Translations under genes and position numbers: made by a program | The notes under the pieces: model-generated | Seen by the model: the letters and a program-made list of their open reading frames with translations, nothing else | The model's database searches: none | What the model was told of the DNA's origin: nothing | Assembly: GCF_000331105.1 (NCBI RefSeq) | Contig: NC_020054.1 | Coordinates: 248,001 to 312,000 of the forward strand | Source of the DNA: Fibrella aestuarina BUZ 2 | GTDB lineage: Bacteria > Bacteroidota > Bacteroidia > Cytophagales > Spirosomataceae | Direction: 5' to 3' | Length of the DNA stretch: 64,000 bases | Part shown: positions 26,410-34,990 of the stretch, in pieces | How the letters are laid out: each line of letters begins with the position of its first letter | How positions within the stretch are numbered: position 1 is the stretch's first letter

Positions 26410-28857
26410 CTATTCCGCTCGTAATGAATTCGCCGGGTTTAGCAGCGCAGCACGGACGCTTTGGAAGGAGACGGTCAGTAAGGCAACAGCGATGGCCAGC
26501 GTACCGGCACCCGCAAATACCCACCACTCGACTTCGACTTTGTAGGCGAACCCCTGTAACCAGCGGTTCGTGGCCCACCAGGCCAGCGGCGAGGCGATCA
26601 CGATGGCAATCAAAACCAACTGCACAAAATCTTTGGAGAGCAACGTCACGATGCTGCTTATGCTGGCGCCCAGCACCTTGCGCACGCCAATTTCTTTCGT
26701 ACGCTGTTCGGCCATGAACGTTGCCAGCCCGAACAGCCCGAGACAGGCAATCAGGATAGCCAGCGCGGAGGCTACGGTAAACACCTGCCAATACTGCTGC
26801 TCGCGCTGGTACTGCTGATTGTAGCGCTCATCGACGAAGGCAAACACAAAGGGGTTACCCGGAAAAGCAGCTTTATAGCGTTGTTCGATCTCAGCCAGTT
26901 TACGCCCGATCTGGTCGGTCGTCAGTTGCACGGTCAGGTCGGCGACAGCCCGGCGGGGCAAATAAATGGTGGGCTCAATGAGTTGCTGTAACCCCTGATG
27001 ATGGTAGTCTTTCACCACCCCGACCACCTCGAAGGTACCCCCCCAGCTAATCGGTTGGCCCGCCGCCTCAGCCGCCGAGATGAAACCCAGCTGCCGGGCG
27101 GCCGTTTCGTTGACCAGCACCTTCTGGCTCTTCTCCCAAGCCAGTTCGGCCTCGCGGGCGCTGAAATTCCGGCCCGCCACCAACGCTATTTCGTAGGTAG
27201 GCAAGTAGCGTTCGTCGATAACGAGCATAGCGTAGCCTTTTTTCGCGTCGTCGGGCCGGATCGGCGCCCCGTTCCCCTGCTGCTTTCTGACAATCCCGTT
27301 CGTTGTGAAATCGAGCGGATTACCGGGCGTGTTTCCCTGGCACAGCCGCTGCACGTACGGGCGTTGCACCAGTTGCTGCTCAAACAGCGCCTGCCGGGCG
27401 GCCAGTTGCGCATCGTCGCCGACCGAGGGTCGCTGAATGACCAGACGCTGATCCAGCCGGACGCCCAGCGCTTTATTCTGCATGTACGTCAGTTGCCGAT
27501 ACAGCACAAAGGTGGCGGCAATCAGGGCGACCGATGCGCTGAACTGAGCGACGACCAATCCCTTGCGGAGCCAGGCACCCCGGCTCGTCGGCAGCCAGCC
27601 TTTGAGCGTCTGCACCGGTTTGAAGGCCGTCAGCGTACCGGCCACGTAGGCCCCCGACGCCAGCGCGCCCGTCAGCAGCAACCCCACACCCGCCAGCCAG
27701 AACGGATCGGACCGCAGCACAGCCAGCGACAGGTTTATCCGAACAAACTGGTTGTAGCTGTCCTGCACGACAACAACCAGCAGCAACGCCAGCCCAAAGC
27801 CAAGGCCGTTGACCAACAGCGACTCGCCCAGAAACTGGCCCACGAGCTGCCGTCGCCCGGCCCCGATCACCTTCCGAACCCCCACTTCTTTACCGCGCTT
27901 GAGCGCCCCCGCCGTGGAGAGATTTACGTAGTTGAACCAGGCGATGAACACGATCAGCGTAGCCAGCGCACTGAGCAGGTATACAAAGCCCAGACTCCCG
28001 CCGGTAGGGTACGGATCGCTCAGCCTCTGCGCCAGGTGCAGATTGCCCGCCGGTTGAAGCAGCAGGCGGCTCTTATCGTTGGGATTGGCCTGCTGCTTGA
28101 AGGCGTTGAATTTGGCCTCCAGGGCGCGAGGGTCGGTCTGGGCGTTGGTTAGTTGTAAAAACGTCGTCAGGTAATTGCCGTCGAAGCCATCGAGCCGGGC
28201 CCAGTCGTTGCCGTTTAGATTGGCCGGGTTGGCCAGCGTCTGTAGCGCGAAGATGGCATCGAACCGCAGATCGGAGTTCGTGGGCATATCGGCATAGACG
28301 GCCGTGACGGTGTAGCGCATTTTGCCAAACCGGTTGTAGAGCATCAGCGACTGCCCCACAGCCTTTTCCGTACCGAAATACGTGCGTGCTTTGGTGGCCG
28401 ACAGGGCTACCGTACTCGGCTCCGCAAGGGCGCTGCCAGCATTGCCCTGCACCAGTGGAAACGTGAAGAGCGAAAAGAAGCTGGCATCGGCATAGACCAG
28501 TTTCTCTTCGCGAAACGGCTGAGGCGGCCCGTTTTTTCGATCAATGGCGATAATGCCGTTGGCCGAATGTTCAGCGATCCGGCAGTAGTCGCGCACGTCG
28601 GGGAACTGCTGTTTGGCCAGCGGCGCCACCGCCGGAGCCAGATCGGTATATGTGTCGCCGTCTTCGTTTTGCCCCGTCAGCCGGTAAAGCGTGGGTAAGT
28701 TGGTATGAAACGCGTTGACGCTTCGTTCAAAGCTGACGTATTCCAGAATCAGCAGAAATGTGGCCATGCCGAGGGCCAGCCCCGCGATGTTGACAACCGA
28801 AAAAACCTTGTCGGTCCATAGTTTACGGAGGGCAATAGTGAGCGTAGCGCGGAACAT
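26410..28857 (-). CDS. FtsX/MacB-type permease 4 (last gene of a six-gene unit)
   Basis: An 815-residue permease beginning MFRATLTIALRKLWTDKVFSV. The first FtsX block is GALKRGKEVGVRKVIGAGRRQL, the second EQRTKEIGVRKVLGASISSIV, and the end is NPANSLRAE, where most paralogues have NPVKSL or NPVNSL. Its second periplasmic domain has two Cys-flanked segments near QRLCQGNTPGNP, but no clear metal site. It starts 12 bases after the small lipoprotein gene, so it is certainly in the same transcript. The following gene has its own enhancer and promoter. Confidence 0.93.
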   Translation of the reverse strand: MFRATLTIALRKLWTDKVFSVVNIAGLALGMATFLLILEYVSFERSVNAFHTNLPTLYRLTGQNEDGDTYTDLAPAVAPLAKQQFPDVRDYCRIAEHSANGIIAIDRKNGPPQPFREEKLVYADASFFSLFTFPLVQGNAGSALAEPSTVALSATKARTYFGTEKAVGQSLMLYNRFGKMRYTVTAVYADMPTNSDLRFDAIFALQTLANPANLNGNDWARLDGFDGNYLTTFLQLTNAQTDPRALEAKFNAFKQQANPNDKSRLLLQPAGNLHLAQRLSDPYPTGGSLGFVYLLSALATLIVFIAWFNYVNLSTAGALKRGKEVGVRKVIGAGRRQLVGQFLGESLLVNGLGFGLALLLVVVVQDSYNQFVRINLSLAVLRSDPFWLAGVGLLLTGALASGAYVAGTLTAFKPVQTLKGWLPTSRGAWLRKGLVVAQFSASVALIAATFVLYRQLTYMQNKALGVRLDQRLVIQRPSVGDDAQLAARQALFEQQLVQRPYVQRLCQGNTPGNPLDFTTNGIVRKQQGNGAPIRPDDAKKGYAMLVIDERYLPTYEIALVAGRNFSAREAELAWEKSQKVLVNETAARQLGFISAAEAAGQPISWGGTFEVVGVVKDYHHQGLQQLIEPTIYLPRRAVADLTVQLTTDQIGRKLAEIEQRYKAAFPGNPFVFAFVDERYNQQYQREQQYWQVFTVASALAILIACLGLFGLATFMAEQRTKEIGVRKVLGASISSIVTLLSKDFVQLVLIAIVIASPLAWWATNRWLQGFAYKVEVEWWVFAGAGTLAIAVALLTVSFQSVRAALLNPANSLRAE

Positions 28858-28869
28858 AGTGGTGGTTGG

Positions 28870-29244
28870 TTAAGGAGTTTGGGGGGTACGTTCGGCCATG
28901 CTCAGCCCGTCTTTAGCACCCGTTACGACAAGCATCAGTTGGGCCGGGCTGGGCGCGGTGTTTCTGACGAGGGCTGCCGATCCAGCCGAAAACCGAATCG
29001 TCTGCGCGTCGCCCGGCCGGAACGTACCCAGCCAGACGACTTGCCCGTCGGCCCGGCGCTCGGCGAGCGTGACAGGTACGTTGCCAACATTGCGGGCCTG
29101 CACGGCGAAAGCACCACGCTGGTTACCGCCCAGCTCAAACTGCTTGCCCGGCTGAACGGTCAGCGCCGACTTAAGCAGGTTCATCTGGCACCCGCAACAA
29201 ACCACCAGCAACAGGGCTGGCAGGGTGCGTTTCAAGGACATCAT
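28870..29244 (-). CDS. Small lipoprotein of unknown function
   Basis: A 124-residue protein with a lipoprotein-type signal (MMSLKRTLPALLLVVCCGC), any of the clustered Cys at about 16-19 being the likely lipid site. The mature part is a compact beta-rich domain: TVQPGKQFELGGNQRGAFAVQARNVG, then PVTLAERRADGQVVWLGTF and AQTIRFSAGSAALVRNTA. I do not recognise the family. Its position between the DUF2807 gene (38 bases) and permease 4 (12 bases) suggests a surface or periplasmic role tied to the permease system. Two adjacent ATGs are possible starts and differ by one residue. Confidence 0.8.
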   Translation of the reverse strand: MMSLKRTLPALLLVVCCGCQMNLLKSALTVQPGKQFELGGNQRGAFAVQARNVGNVPVTLAERRADGQVVWLGTFRPGDAQTIRFSAGSAALVRNTAPSPAQLMLVVTGAKDGLSMAERTPQTP

Positions 29245-29282
29245 GGTACAGCGGTTAACAGAGGAAAGCGCCTGTAGACGAA

Positions 29283-29915
29283 TTACCGTTTGGCCACGTT
29301 GATGACGGTCGCGTGGGCTGAATTCACCGCGTTCACCGTTTGCGCGTTGACCCGAACGGTGGCGTTGGCCTGCGTGACCACGTCGGCGGTTTGGGTGATC
29401 AATCCCTCAGCGCTGACGGTCCCGTTGGCGGAGCTAACCAGCTTGAACGTATCGGCCCGGCCCCGTAGCGTTACCTCGCCATTAGCTTCGTTGGCTAGCT
29501 CGAAGGTTCTGTTCTGCAAGCCGCTGACCACCACGTCGCTGTTGGTGTCGTGCGTAAGGCGGTTTAGCTGCGGCGTTTTGACCACGACCCGAAGCGAGGC
29601 CTTGCTGATCCAGAACCGCTTGTTCTGGTCCGCTTCCACAAACAGCCGGAGGGTGCCGTTTTCACTCACGATCCGCACCAGCGGTTGCAGGTTATCGTCG
29701 GCGCTCAACGTTACCGACGATTCTGACCCGCCGACCTGCACCGTGACCTCCGCCGGGAACTGCGAAATCTCGATAGCGTCGAACGCCGCCACGGTTTTGG
29801 TCGACCGAATCACCTGACCACTGCCGCGCAATTCCCTTGCCGGCTCATATTTCCCGCTTTGTGCATGGAGCCCGAGAGGCACCATCAAAGCCATCAGCAT
29901 AACTGTCGTTTTCAT
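29283..29915 (-). CDS. Head-GIN domain protein (DUF2807), exported
   Basis: A 210-residue protein with a signal peptide ending near LHAQSG (about 19). The rest is a DUF2807 'head GIN' beta-helix-like domain: FDAIEISQFPAEVTVQVGGSESSVTLSADDNLQPLVRI, then ASLRVVVKTPQLNRL and a run of short repeats with N-A-N or A-N-G turns (ELANEANGEVTLRG, LVSSANGTVSAEG, VTQANATVRVN, VNSAHATVINV). Such proteins are common and poorly understood in Bacteroidota and probably act at the cell surface. It is 11 bases after permease 7 and co-transcribed with the permeases, which is an unusual association. Confidence 0.88.
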   Translation of the reverse strand: MKTTVMLMALMVPLGLHAQSGKYEPARELRGSGQVIRSTKTVAAFDAIEISQFPAEVTVQVGGSESSVTLSADDNLQPLVRIVSENGTLRLFVEADQNKRFWISKASLRVVVKTPQLNRLTHDTNSDVVVSGLQNRTFELANEANGEVTLRGRADTFKLVSSANGTVSAEGLITQTADVVTQANATVRVNAQTVNAVNSAHATVINVAKR

Positions 29916-29926
29916 GAATAAGGGGA

Positions 29927-32377
29927 TTAGTCGCTCCGTAAGGATTTAACCGGGTTCATCAGCGCCGCCCGGATACTCTGGAAACTAACCGTGGCGATGG
30001 TGATCAGCAGGGCAACGAGCGCCGTCAGCACGAAAACCGACGGGCCAATCTGGATCTGGTACGCAAAATTTTCGAGCCAGCGCTGCATCACGTACCAGGC
30101 CAGTGGCGAGGCAATGACAATGGCGATGACGACCAGTTTCAGGAAATCGCCCGACAGCATCAGCACGACGTTGCCCACCGTGGCGCCCAACACTTTCCGA
30201 ATCCCGATTTCTTTGGTGCGCTGCTCCACGTTGAACGACGCCAGCCCGAAAAGGCCGAGGCACGAGATCAGGATGGCGATAAACGTGAAGTAGCCCACCA
30301 CGGTCGCCAGCCGGGTTTCGGCCACGTAGTTTTTCTGAAACTCATCGTCCAGAAAGCTATAGGCAAACGGTTCGCTGGGGTTGACTTTTTGCCAGGCGGC
30401 TTCCACCGACCGCAGTACGGCCTGCATATCGCCCGGCTTGGCCCGCGCTACCACGTAGTTGTAGCTGCCCCCGTTCAGCGTAAAGGCGTAGGGCGTAATG
30501 GGCAGGTGCAGGTCTTCAAAATGAAAATCCTTGACCACGCCCACGATCGTGAAGCCTTCGCGGGTGCCACTCCGCTCGGTATACGCTTTCTGGCCGATGG
30601 CTGCCTGCGGGGAGGCATACCCCAATTCGTTTACGGCCCGCTCGTTCAGGATGACGTTGCCGGTATCGGCTGGGTACGTTCGCGAAAACAACCGACCCGC
30701 CACGGGCCGAATCGCCAGGGTGTTCAGGTAGTCGAAATCGATGCGGTTGGTCCGGGTACGTTCGGCTTGCTGCACCGTCTGCCCTTCGCCATAAAACGAA
30801 GCATCTTCGGGATTAAAAATGCCCGGGTAATAGGCCGACGCCCCCACCGACGCGATCTGCACGTTGCTGGCCAGCGCATTTTTCAGGGCGGTGTAGCTGG
30901 CTTTGGCGGTGGCGCTTCGCAGCGGAATCACCAGTTGCTGCTCTTTGGCAAAACCCAGGTCCGTCGAGCGCAGGAACGTCATCTGCTGCCCAATCACCAG
31001 CGACGCGATGATCAGAATGGCCGACAGCGTAAACTGGAACACCACCAGCCCCCGACGCAGCGACACGGCGGCCAGGCCGCTGGCGCGGCCTTCGCGGCCT
31101 TTCAGCGCCAGTATGGGCCGGAACGACGACAGGTAAAAGGCGGGGTAACTTCCCGCCAGCAGACCCGTGAACAAACTGAGCCCGAAAAAGCCGCTCAGCA
31201 GTATCAGCAACTGGCCTGCTGAGAAATGAACCGTTTTACCCGACACCTGCTCGAATACCGGAATCAGTAGCCACGTAAAGCCGAGCGCCAGCCCGAAAGC
31301 GAAAACGCTGAACAGGAACGACTCGCTCAGAAACTGCCCCACCAGCGCCCCCTGCGCGGCACCCAATGCTTTCCGGATGCCCACCTCACCCGACCGTTTG
31401 GCCGAACGAGCCGTGCTCAGGTTCATGAAGTTGATGCAGGCGATCAGCAGCGTAAAGACGGCCACCGACAACAGAATGTACAGGTACGTCAGGCTGCCGT
31501 TGGGCGTTACGTTGTGGGGCAGGTCGGTATGCAGGTGAATGTCAGTCACGGCCGTCAGGAACTGCCGTTTGTCGAACCCCGCCGCCTGCAGGTCTTTGCG
31601 CATGTACTTGTCCACAAAAGCCGGGAGCTTGGCCTCTAGCTTGCGGGCATCGGTGCCGGGTTTCAGCTTCAGGTACGTGAAAAACATGTTGTTGCCAGCC
31701 ATGCCCGTCTGGCCTTTCACGTATTGCTCCAGTCCGCCGCCCGCAAACGACAGGAAAAACCGGGCGTTGATGTGCGAAGGGACCGTGCCCGGCCGGAATA
31801 CGCCCGTAACCGTGTAGTCGTTGTCGCCGTTGGTGTTGCTTTCCACATGCACCACCTTGTTGAGCGCCGGTTCGTTCCCAAAGAGTTTATGAGCGATTTC
31901 TTCCGACAGCACAATGGTGTGGGGGGCCACCAGGGCCGATTCGCCCCGCCCTTCTACGAACGCATAGTTGAAGAAGTTAAAAAACGTTGGGTCGGCCAGG
32001 TACCCGTCGGTTTCATAGAAAATGCGCCTGGTGTTGGCCGGCCCATCGTAGCGCAGCAACGTTTTGTCTTCCGCGAAAAGACCGACCAGCCGCGTTGTGC
32101 TGCCGATTTCGGCGTATTCCTGCTTGAGCGCGTCGGCAACGGGATACGGCGTGGCCGCGGTCTTCTTCTCACCGTCGGGCCTGACAAACACCGTCCCGAT
32201 CTGGTACAGCTGCCCCACCTCGGGGTGCTGCGTATCATAGCTGAGCTCGTCGTAGACGTAAAGGCTAATGAGCAGGCAGCACGACAGACCCGCCGCCAGG
32301 CCAAGAATGTTGATGAACGAAAAGACCTTGTGCTTGACAAGATTCCGCCAGCTGATTCGGAGATAGTTTGATAGCAT
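29927..32377 (-). CDS. FtsX/MacB-type permease 7
   Basis: An 816-residue permease beginning MLSNYLRISWRNLVKHKVFSF. The first FtsX block is RSAKRSGEVGIRKALGAAQGAL and the second EQRTKEIGIRKVLGATVGNVV. The central membrane segment is RRGLVVFQFTLSAILIIASLVIGQQ. The first periplasmic domain is long and includes EQYVKGQTGMAGNNMFFTYL. It is third in the unit led by permease 9, after a 100-base G-rich gap, and is followed closely (11 bases) by the DUF2807 gene. Only this permease in the unit is followed by non-permease genes. Confidence 0.93.
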   Translation of the reverse strand: MLSNYLRISWRNLVKHKVFSFINILGLAAGLSCCLLISLYVYDELSYDTQHPEVGQLYQIGTVFVRPDGEKKTAATPYPVADALKQEYAEIGSTTRLVGLFAEDKTLLRYDGPANTRRIFYETDGYLADPTFFNFFNYAFVEGRGESALVAPHTIVLSEEIAHKLFGNEPALNKVVHVESNTNGDNDYTVTGVFRPGTVPSHINARFFLSFAGGGLEQYVKGQTGMAGNNMFFTYLKLKPGTDARKLEAKLPAFVDKYMRKDLQAAGFDKRQFLTAVTDIHLHTDLPHNVTPNGSLTYLYILLSVAVFTLLIACINFMNLSTARSAKRSGEVGIRKALGAAQGALVGQFLSESFLFSVFAFGLALGFTWLLIPVFEQVSGKTVHFSAGQLLILLSGFFGLSLFTGLLAGSYPAFYLSSFRPILALKGREGRASGLAAVSLRRGLVVFQFTLSAILIIASLVIGQQMTFLRSTDLGFAKEQQLVIPLRSATAKASYTALKNALASNVQIASVGASAYYPGIFNPEDASFYGEGQTVQQAERTRTNRIDFDYLNTLAIRPVAGRLFSRTYPADTGNVILNERAVNELGYASPQAAIGQKAYTERSGTREGFTIVGVVKDFHFEDLHLPITPYAFTLNGGSYNYVVARAKPGDMQAVLRSVEAAWQKVNPSEPFAYSFLDDEFQKNYVAETRLATVVGYFTFIAILISCLGLFGLASFNVEQRTKEIGIRKVLGATVGNVVLMLSGDFLKLVVIAIVIASPLAWYVMQRWLENFAYQIQIGPSVFVLTALVALLITIATVSFQSIRAALMNPVKSLRSD

Positions 32378-32385
32378 AGGATAGA

Positions 32386-32415
32386 GGGGATTGGCTAGGG
32401 GTTATGGGCAAAGGG
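32386..32415 (+). other. G-rich tract in an intercistronic spacer
   Basis: Four G runs separated by 8, 4 and 4 bases on the plus (template) strand. One loop exceeds the usual seven-base limit, so G-quadruplex potential is weaker than at 34915. Confidence 0.35.
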
Positions 32416-32477
32416 CGGAGAAAGAGGACCTGGGAATCGTCACCCTACGCCACGCGCGCGTTGCCCCCAGCCCTGTA

Positions 32478-34907
32478 TTATTCGGCCCGTAAACTCTTGA
32501 CTGGATTCATCAAGGCGGCTTTGATGCTTTGGAAGCTCACCGTCAGCAGCGCGATCGCCACCGCCAACGTACCTGCGAGAGCAAACACCCACCACTCGAT
32601 ATCGATCTTGTAGGCAAAATCCTGCAACCACTGGCGCATGGCCCACCAGGCGAGCGGCGAGGCAATCACGATGGCAATCACCACCAGCTTCAGGAAGTCT
32701 TTCGAGAGCAGCGCAATTAGGCTGGGCACGCTGGCGCCCAGCACCTTCCGCACGCCAATCTCTTTGGTGCGCTGTTCGGCTGTGAACGCAGCCAGGCCAA
32801 ACAAGCCCAGGCAGGCGATGAGTACGGCCAGCGCGGCGAACGTCAGCGCCAGCGTACCGATGCGCTGTTCAGCGCGGTACATGCGGTCGAAGCCGTCTTC
32901 CATAAATTCGTAGCTGAACGGCTGTTCCGGCACCAGCGCCTTCCATTTCGCCTCGATCTGACGCACCAGCGCGGGCAGGTTGGCGCTGTTCAGCCGGAAG
33001 GCCGCGCCGCCCGAGTTTGGATTGAGCACCATGCTCAGCCCACCGATGTTTTGCCGGAGCGATTCGTAATGAAAGTTCTTGATGATCCCGATAACTGTGT
33101 ACGTTTTGAACGTCTTCAACTGCCCATCGGCGTAGGAAGCGATGCGTTTACCCACAATCGAGTTGCCGCCAAACAGCTTCGCAGCCGTTTCGTTGAGGAT
33201 GATAGCCGACGAATCGGAGCCAAACGAGCGAGAGAAGTCACGCCCCTGTACCACCTGCATGCCAAATGTTTTGATGTAGTCGTGGTCGACCCCCCAGTTC
33301 TGCATGTTAACGGCCTTGGCCTGCTCGACCTGTCCTTCCGGGAAAAACGACGTGTTGCTTCGGTTGCTGGGCGTGGGCAGATAGCCCGACACCGACCCGC
33401 TAACGACCCCCGGCAATTGCAGCACCTCCTGTTTGAAGGTTTCAGCGCGTTTATCCAGCACGTTCACCCCGTTGACGGTCAGCACATGGTCGCGCTGGAA
33501 TCCCAGGTTCTTGGTCTGGATGTAGGTGATTTGCCGGTATACGATCAACGTACCAATAATAAGCACCACCGACATCATGAACTGAAACACCACCAGCCCG
33601 CTCCGCAGGCTTACCCCCCGCCGGCTGGTGTTGGTCGAGGTAGAGCCTTTCAGCACCGCGATGGGCCGGAACGACGACAAAAACAACGCGGGATAGCTAC
33701 CCGCCAGCAGACCTACCACGATGGGCAGCAGCACCAACACCAGCAGCCAGTAGGGCGACAGCAGTTGCCGGAGGCTGAGTGTTTTGGCGGCGACGTCGTT
33801 GAACAGCGGCATCAATAGAGCTACCAGCGCCAGAGCAAGCAGCATAGCCAGGCTGGTCATCAAGACCGATTCGGCCATAAACTGGGTCATGAGCTGACTT
33901 CGCTCCGACCCCAGCACTTTCCGCACGCCCACTTCTTTAGCCCGCCCGGCCGAGCGCGCCGTAGCCAGATTCATGAAGTTGATGACCGCAATGAGCAGGA
34001 TAAACAACGCTACCGCCGAGAAAATATAGACGTACTGGATGTTGCCGTTAGGGGCCAGTTCAACCTGTTGGTTAGAGCGCAGGTGAATATCTTTCAGCGG
34101 CGTCATCCAGATGTGAAACCGATTGCCGGATTGCTTAAACTGGCTGAAGCTGGAGCCGATGGCCGCCTGAAACTGAGGGCCGCCGTATTTCTCGGTAACC
34201 ACGTCGAGATTTTTGGCAAACACGTCGGGATCAGTGCCCGGCTTCAGCACGATGTACGTATGGTGGTTGTTGCTCAGCCACTGCCCCCAGGTGTAATCGT
34301 CGGACGCCATCGACAGGAAGAAATCGGCGTGGAAGTGCGTGTTGGCGGGCATGTCGCGCATGAGACCAGTGACCTTGTAATCCTGTTTGTCGAACACCAT
34401 GGTTTGCCCCAGCGGGTCCTGATTGCCAAAGTGCCGCCGCGCGGCCGCTTCACTGATCACCACCGTATACGGCTGCGTCAGCGCCCGTTTCGGGTCACCA
34501 CTGACGAGTGGTAACGTGAAAACATCAAACAGGGTAGAGTCGGCGAAGGTGATGTTGTCTTCACGCAGCGTGTTGATCGTGCCCGCGCGCTTCACGGGGT
34601 ACGTTCCCCGCTGATGCAGCCGCACGTACTGTTCCACCTGCGGGTAGTCCCGCTTGAGCGTGGGCCCAACGGGGTCGGGGGTCACGGCCATGTTCATGCT
34701 GTTGCCGCCAAACTTGATATCGACGTTCAGGCGGTAGATGCGGTCGGCTTTGGTGTGGTAGCGGTCGAAGCTCCATTCATCGACCACATACAGCATAATG
34801 AGCAGGCAGCAGGCCAGGCCCAGCGCCAGCCCAAACAGGTTGATCAGCGTATACCCCCCCTGCTTGCGGAGGCTACGAAAGGCCGTTTTCAGATAGTTCG
34901 TCAACAT
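32478..34907 (-). CDS. FtsX/MacB-type permease 8
   Basis: An 809-residue permease beginning MLTNYLKTAFRSLRKQGGY. The first FtsX block is RSAGRAKEVGVRKVLGSERSQL and the second EQRTKEIGVRKVLGASVPSLI. It ends NPVKSLRAE. A block near the 3' end matches permease 2's gene base for base over about 41 bases, and the codons around WWAMRQWLQDFAYKIDIEWW are close to those of permeases 10 and 11, a sign of recent exchange. It sits second in its unit, 83 bases after permease 9, across a strongly G-rich spacer. Confidence 0.93.
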   Translation of the reverse strand: MLTNYLKTAFRSLRKQGGYTLINLFGLALGLACCLLIMLYVVDEWSFDRYHTKADRIYRLNVDIKFGGNSMNMAVTPDPVGPTLKRDYPQVEQYVRLHQRGTYPVKRAGTINTLREDNITFADSTLFDVFTLPLVSGDPKRALTQPYTVVISEAAARRHFGNQDPLGQTMVFDKQDYKVTGLMRDMPANTHFHADFFLSMASDDYTWGQWLSNNHHTYIVLKPGTDPDVFAKNLDVVTEKYGGPQFQAAIGSSFSQFKQSGNRFHIWMTPLKDIHLRSNQQVELAPNGNIQYVYIFSAVALFILLIAVINFMNLATARSAGRAKEVGVRKVLGSERSQLMTQFMAESVLMTSLAMLLALALVALLMPLFNDVAAKTLSLRQLLSPYWLLVLVLLPIVVGLLAGSYPALFLSSFRPIAVLKGSTSTNTSRRGVSLRSGLVVFQFMMSVVLIIGTLIVYRQITYIQTKNLGFQRDHVLTVNGVNVLDKRAETFKQEVLQLPGVVSGSVSGYLPTPSNRSNTSFFPEGQVEQAKAVNMQNWGVDHDYIKTFGMQVVQGRDFSRSFGSDSSAIILNETAAKLFGGNSIVGKRIASYADGQLKTFKTYTVIGIIKNFHYESLRQNIGGLSMVLNPNSGGAAFRLNSANLPALVRQIEAKWKALVPEQPFSYEFMEDGFDRMYRAEQRIGTLALTFAALAVLIACLGLFGLAAFTAEQRTKEIGVRKVLGASVPSLIALLSKDFLKLVVIAIVIASPLAWWAMRQWLQDFAYKIDIEWWVFALAGTLAVAIALLTVSFQSIKAALMNPVKSLRAE

Positions 34908-34914
34908 ATGCGTA

Positions 34915-34945
34915 GGGGTTTGGGCGTGGGGCTGGGGGCGCGGGG
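34915..34945 (+). other. Strong G-quadruplex-type motif in an intercistronic spacer
   Basis: Five runs of three to five G with loops of 3, 3, 2 and 3 bases on the plus (template) strand, directly before the permease 8 start. Confidence 0.55.
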
Positions 34946-34990
34946 CTGGCAGGACAACGAATCTCCTTGCTCACGGCCCCAAGCCCTCGG

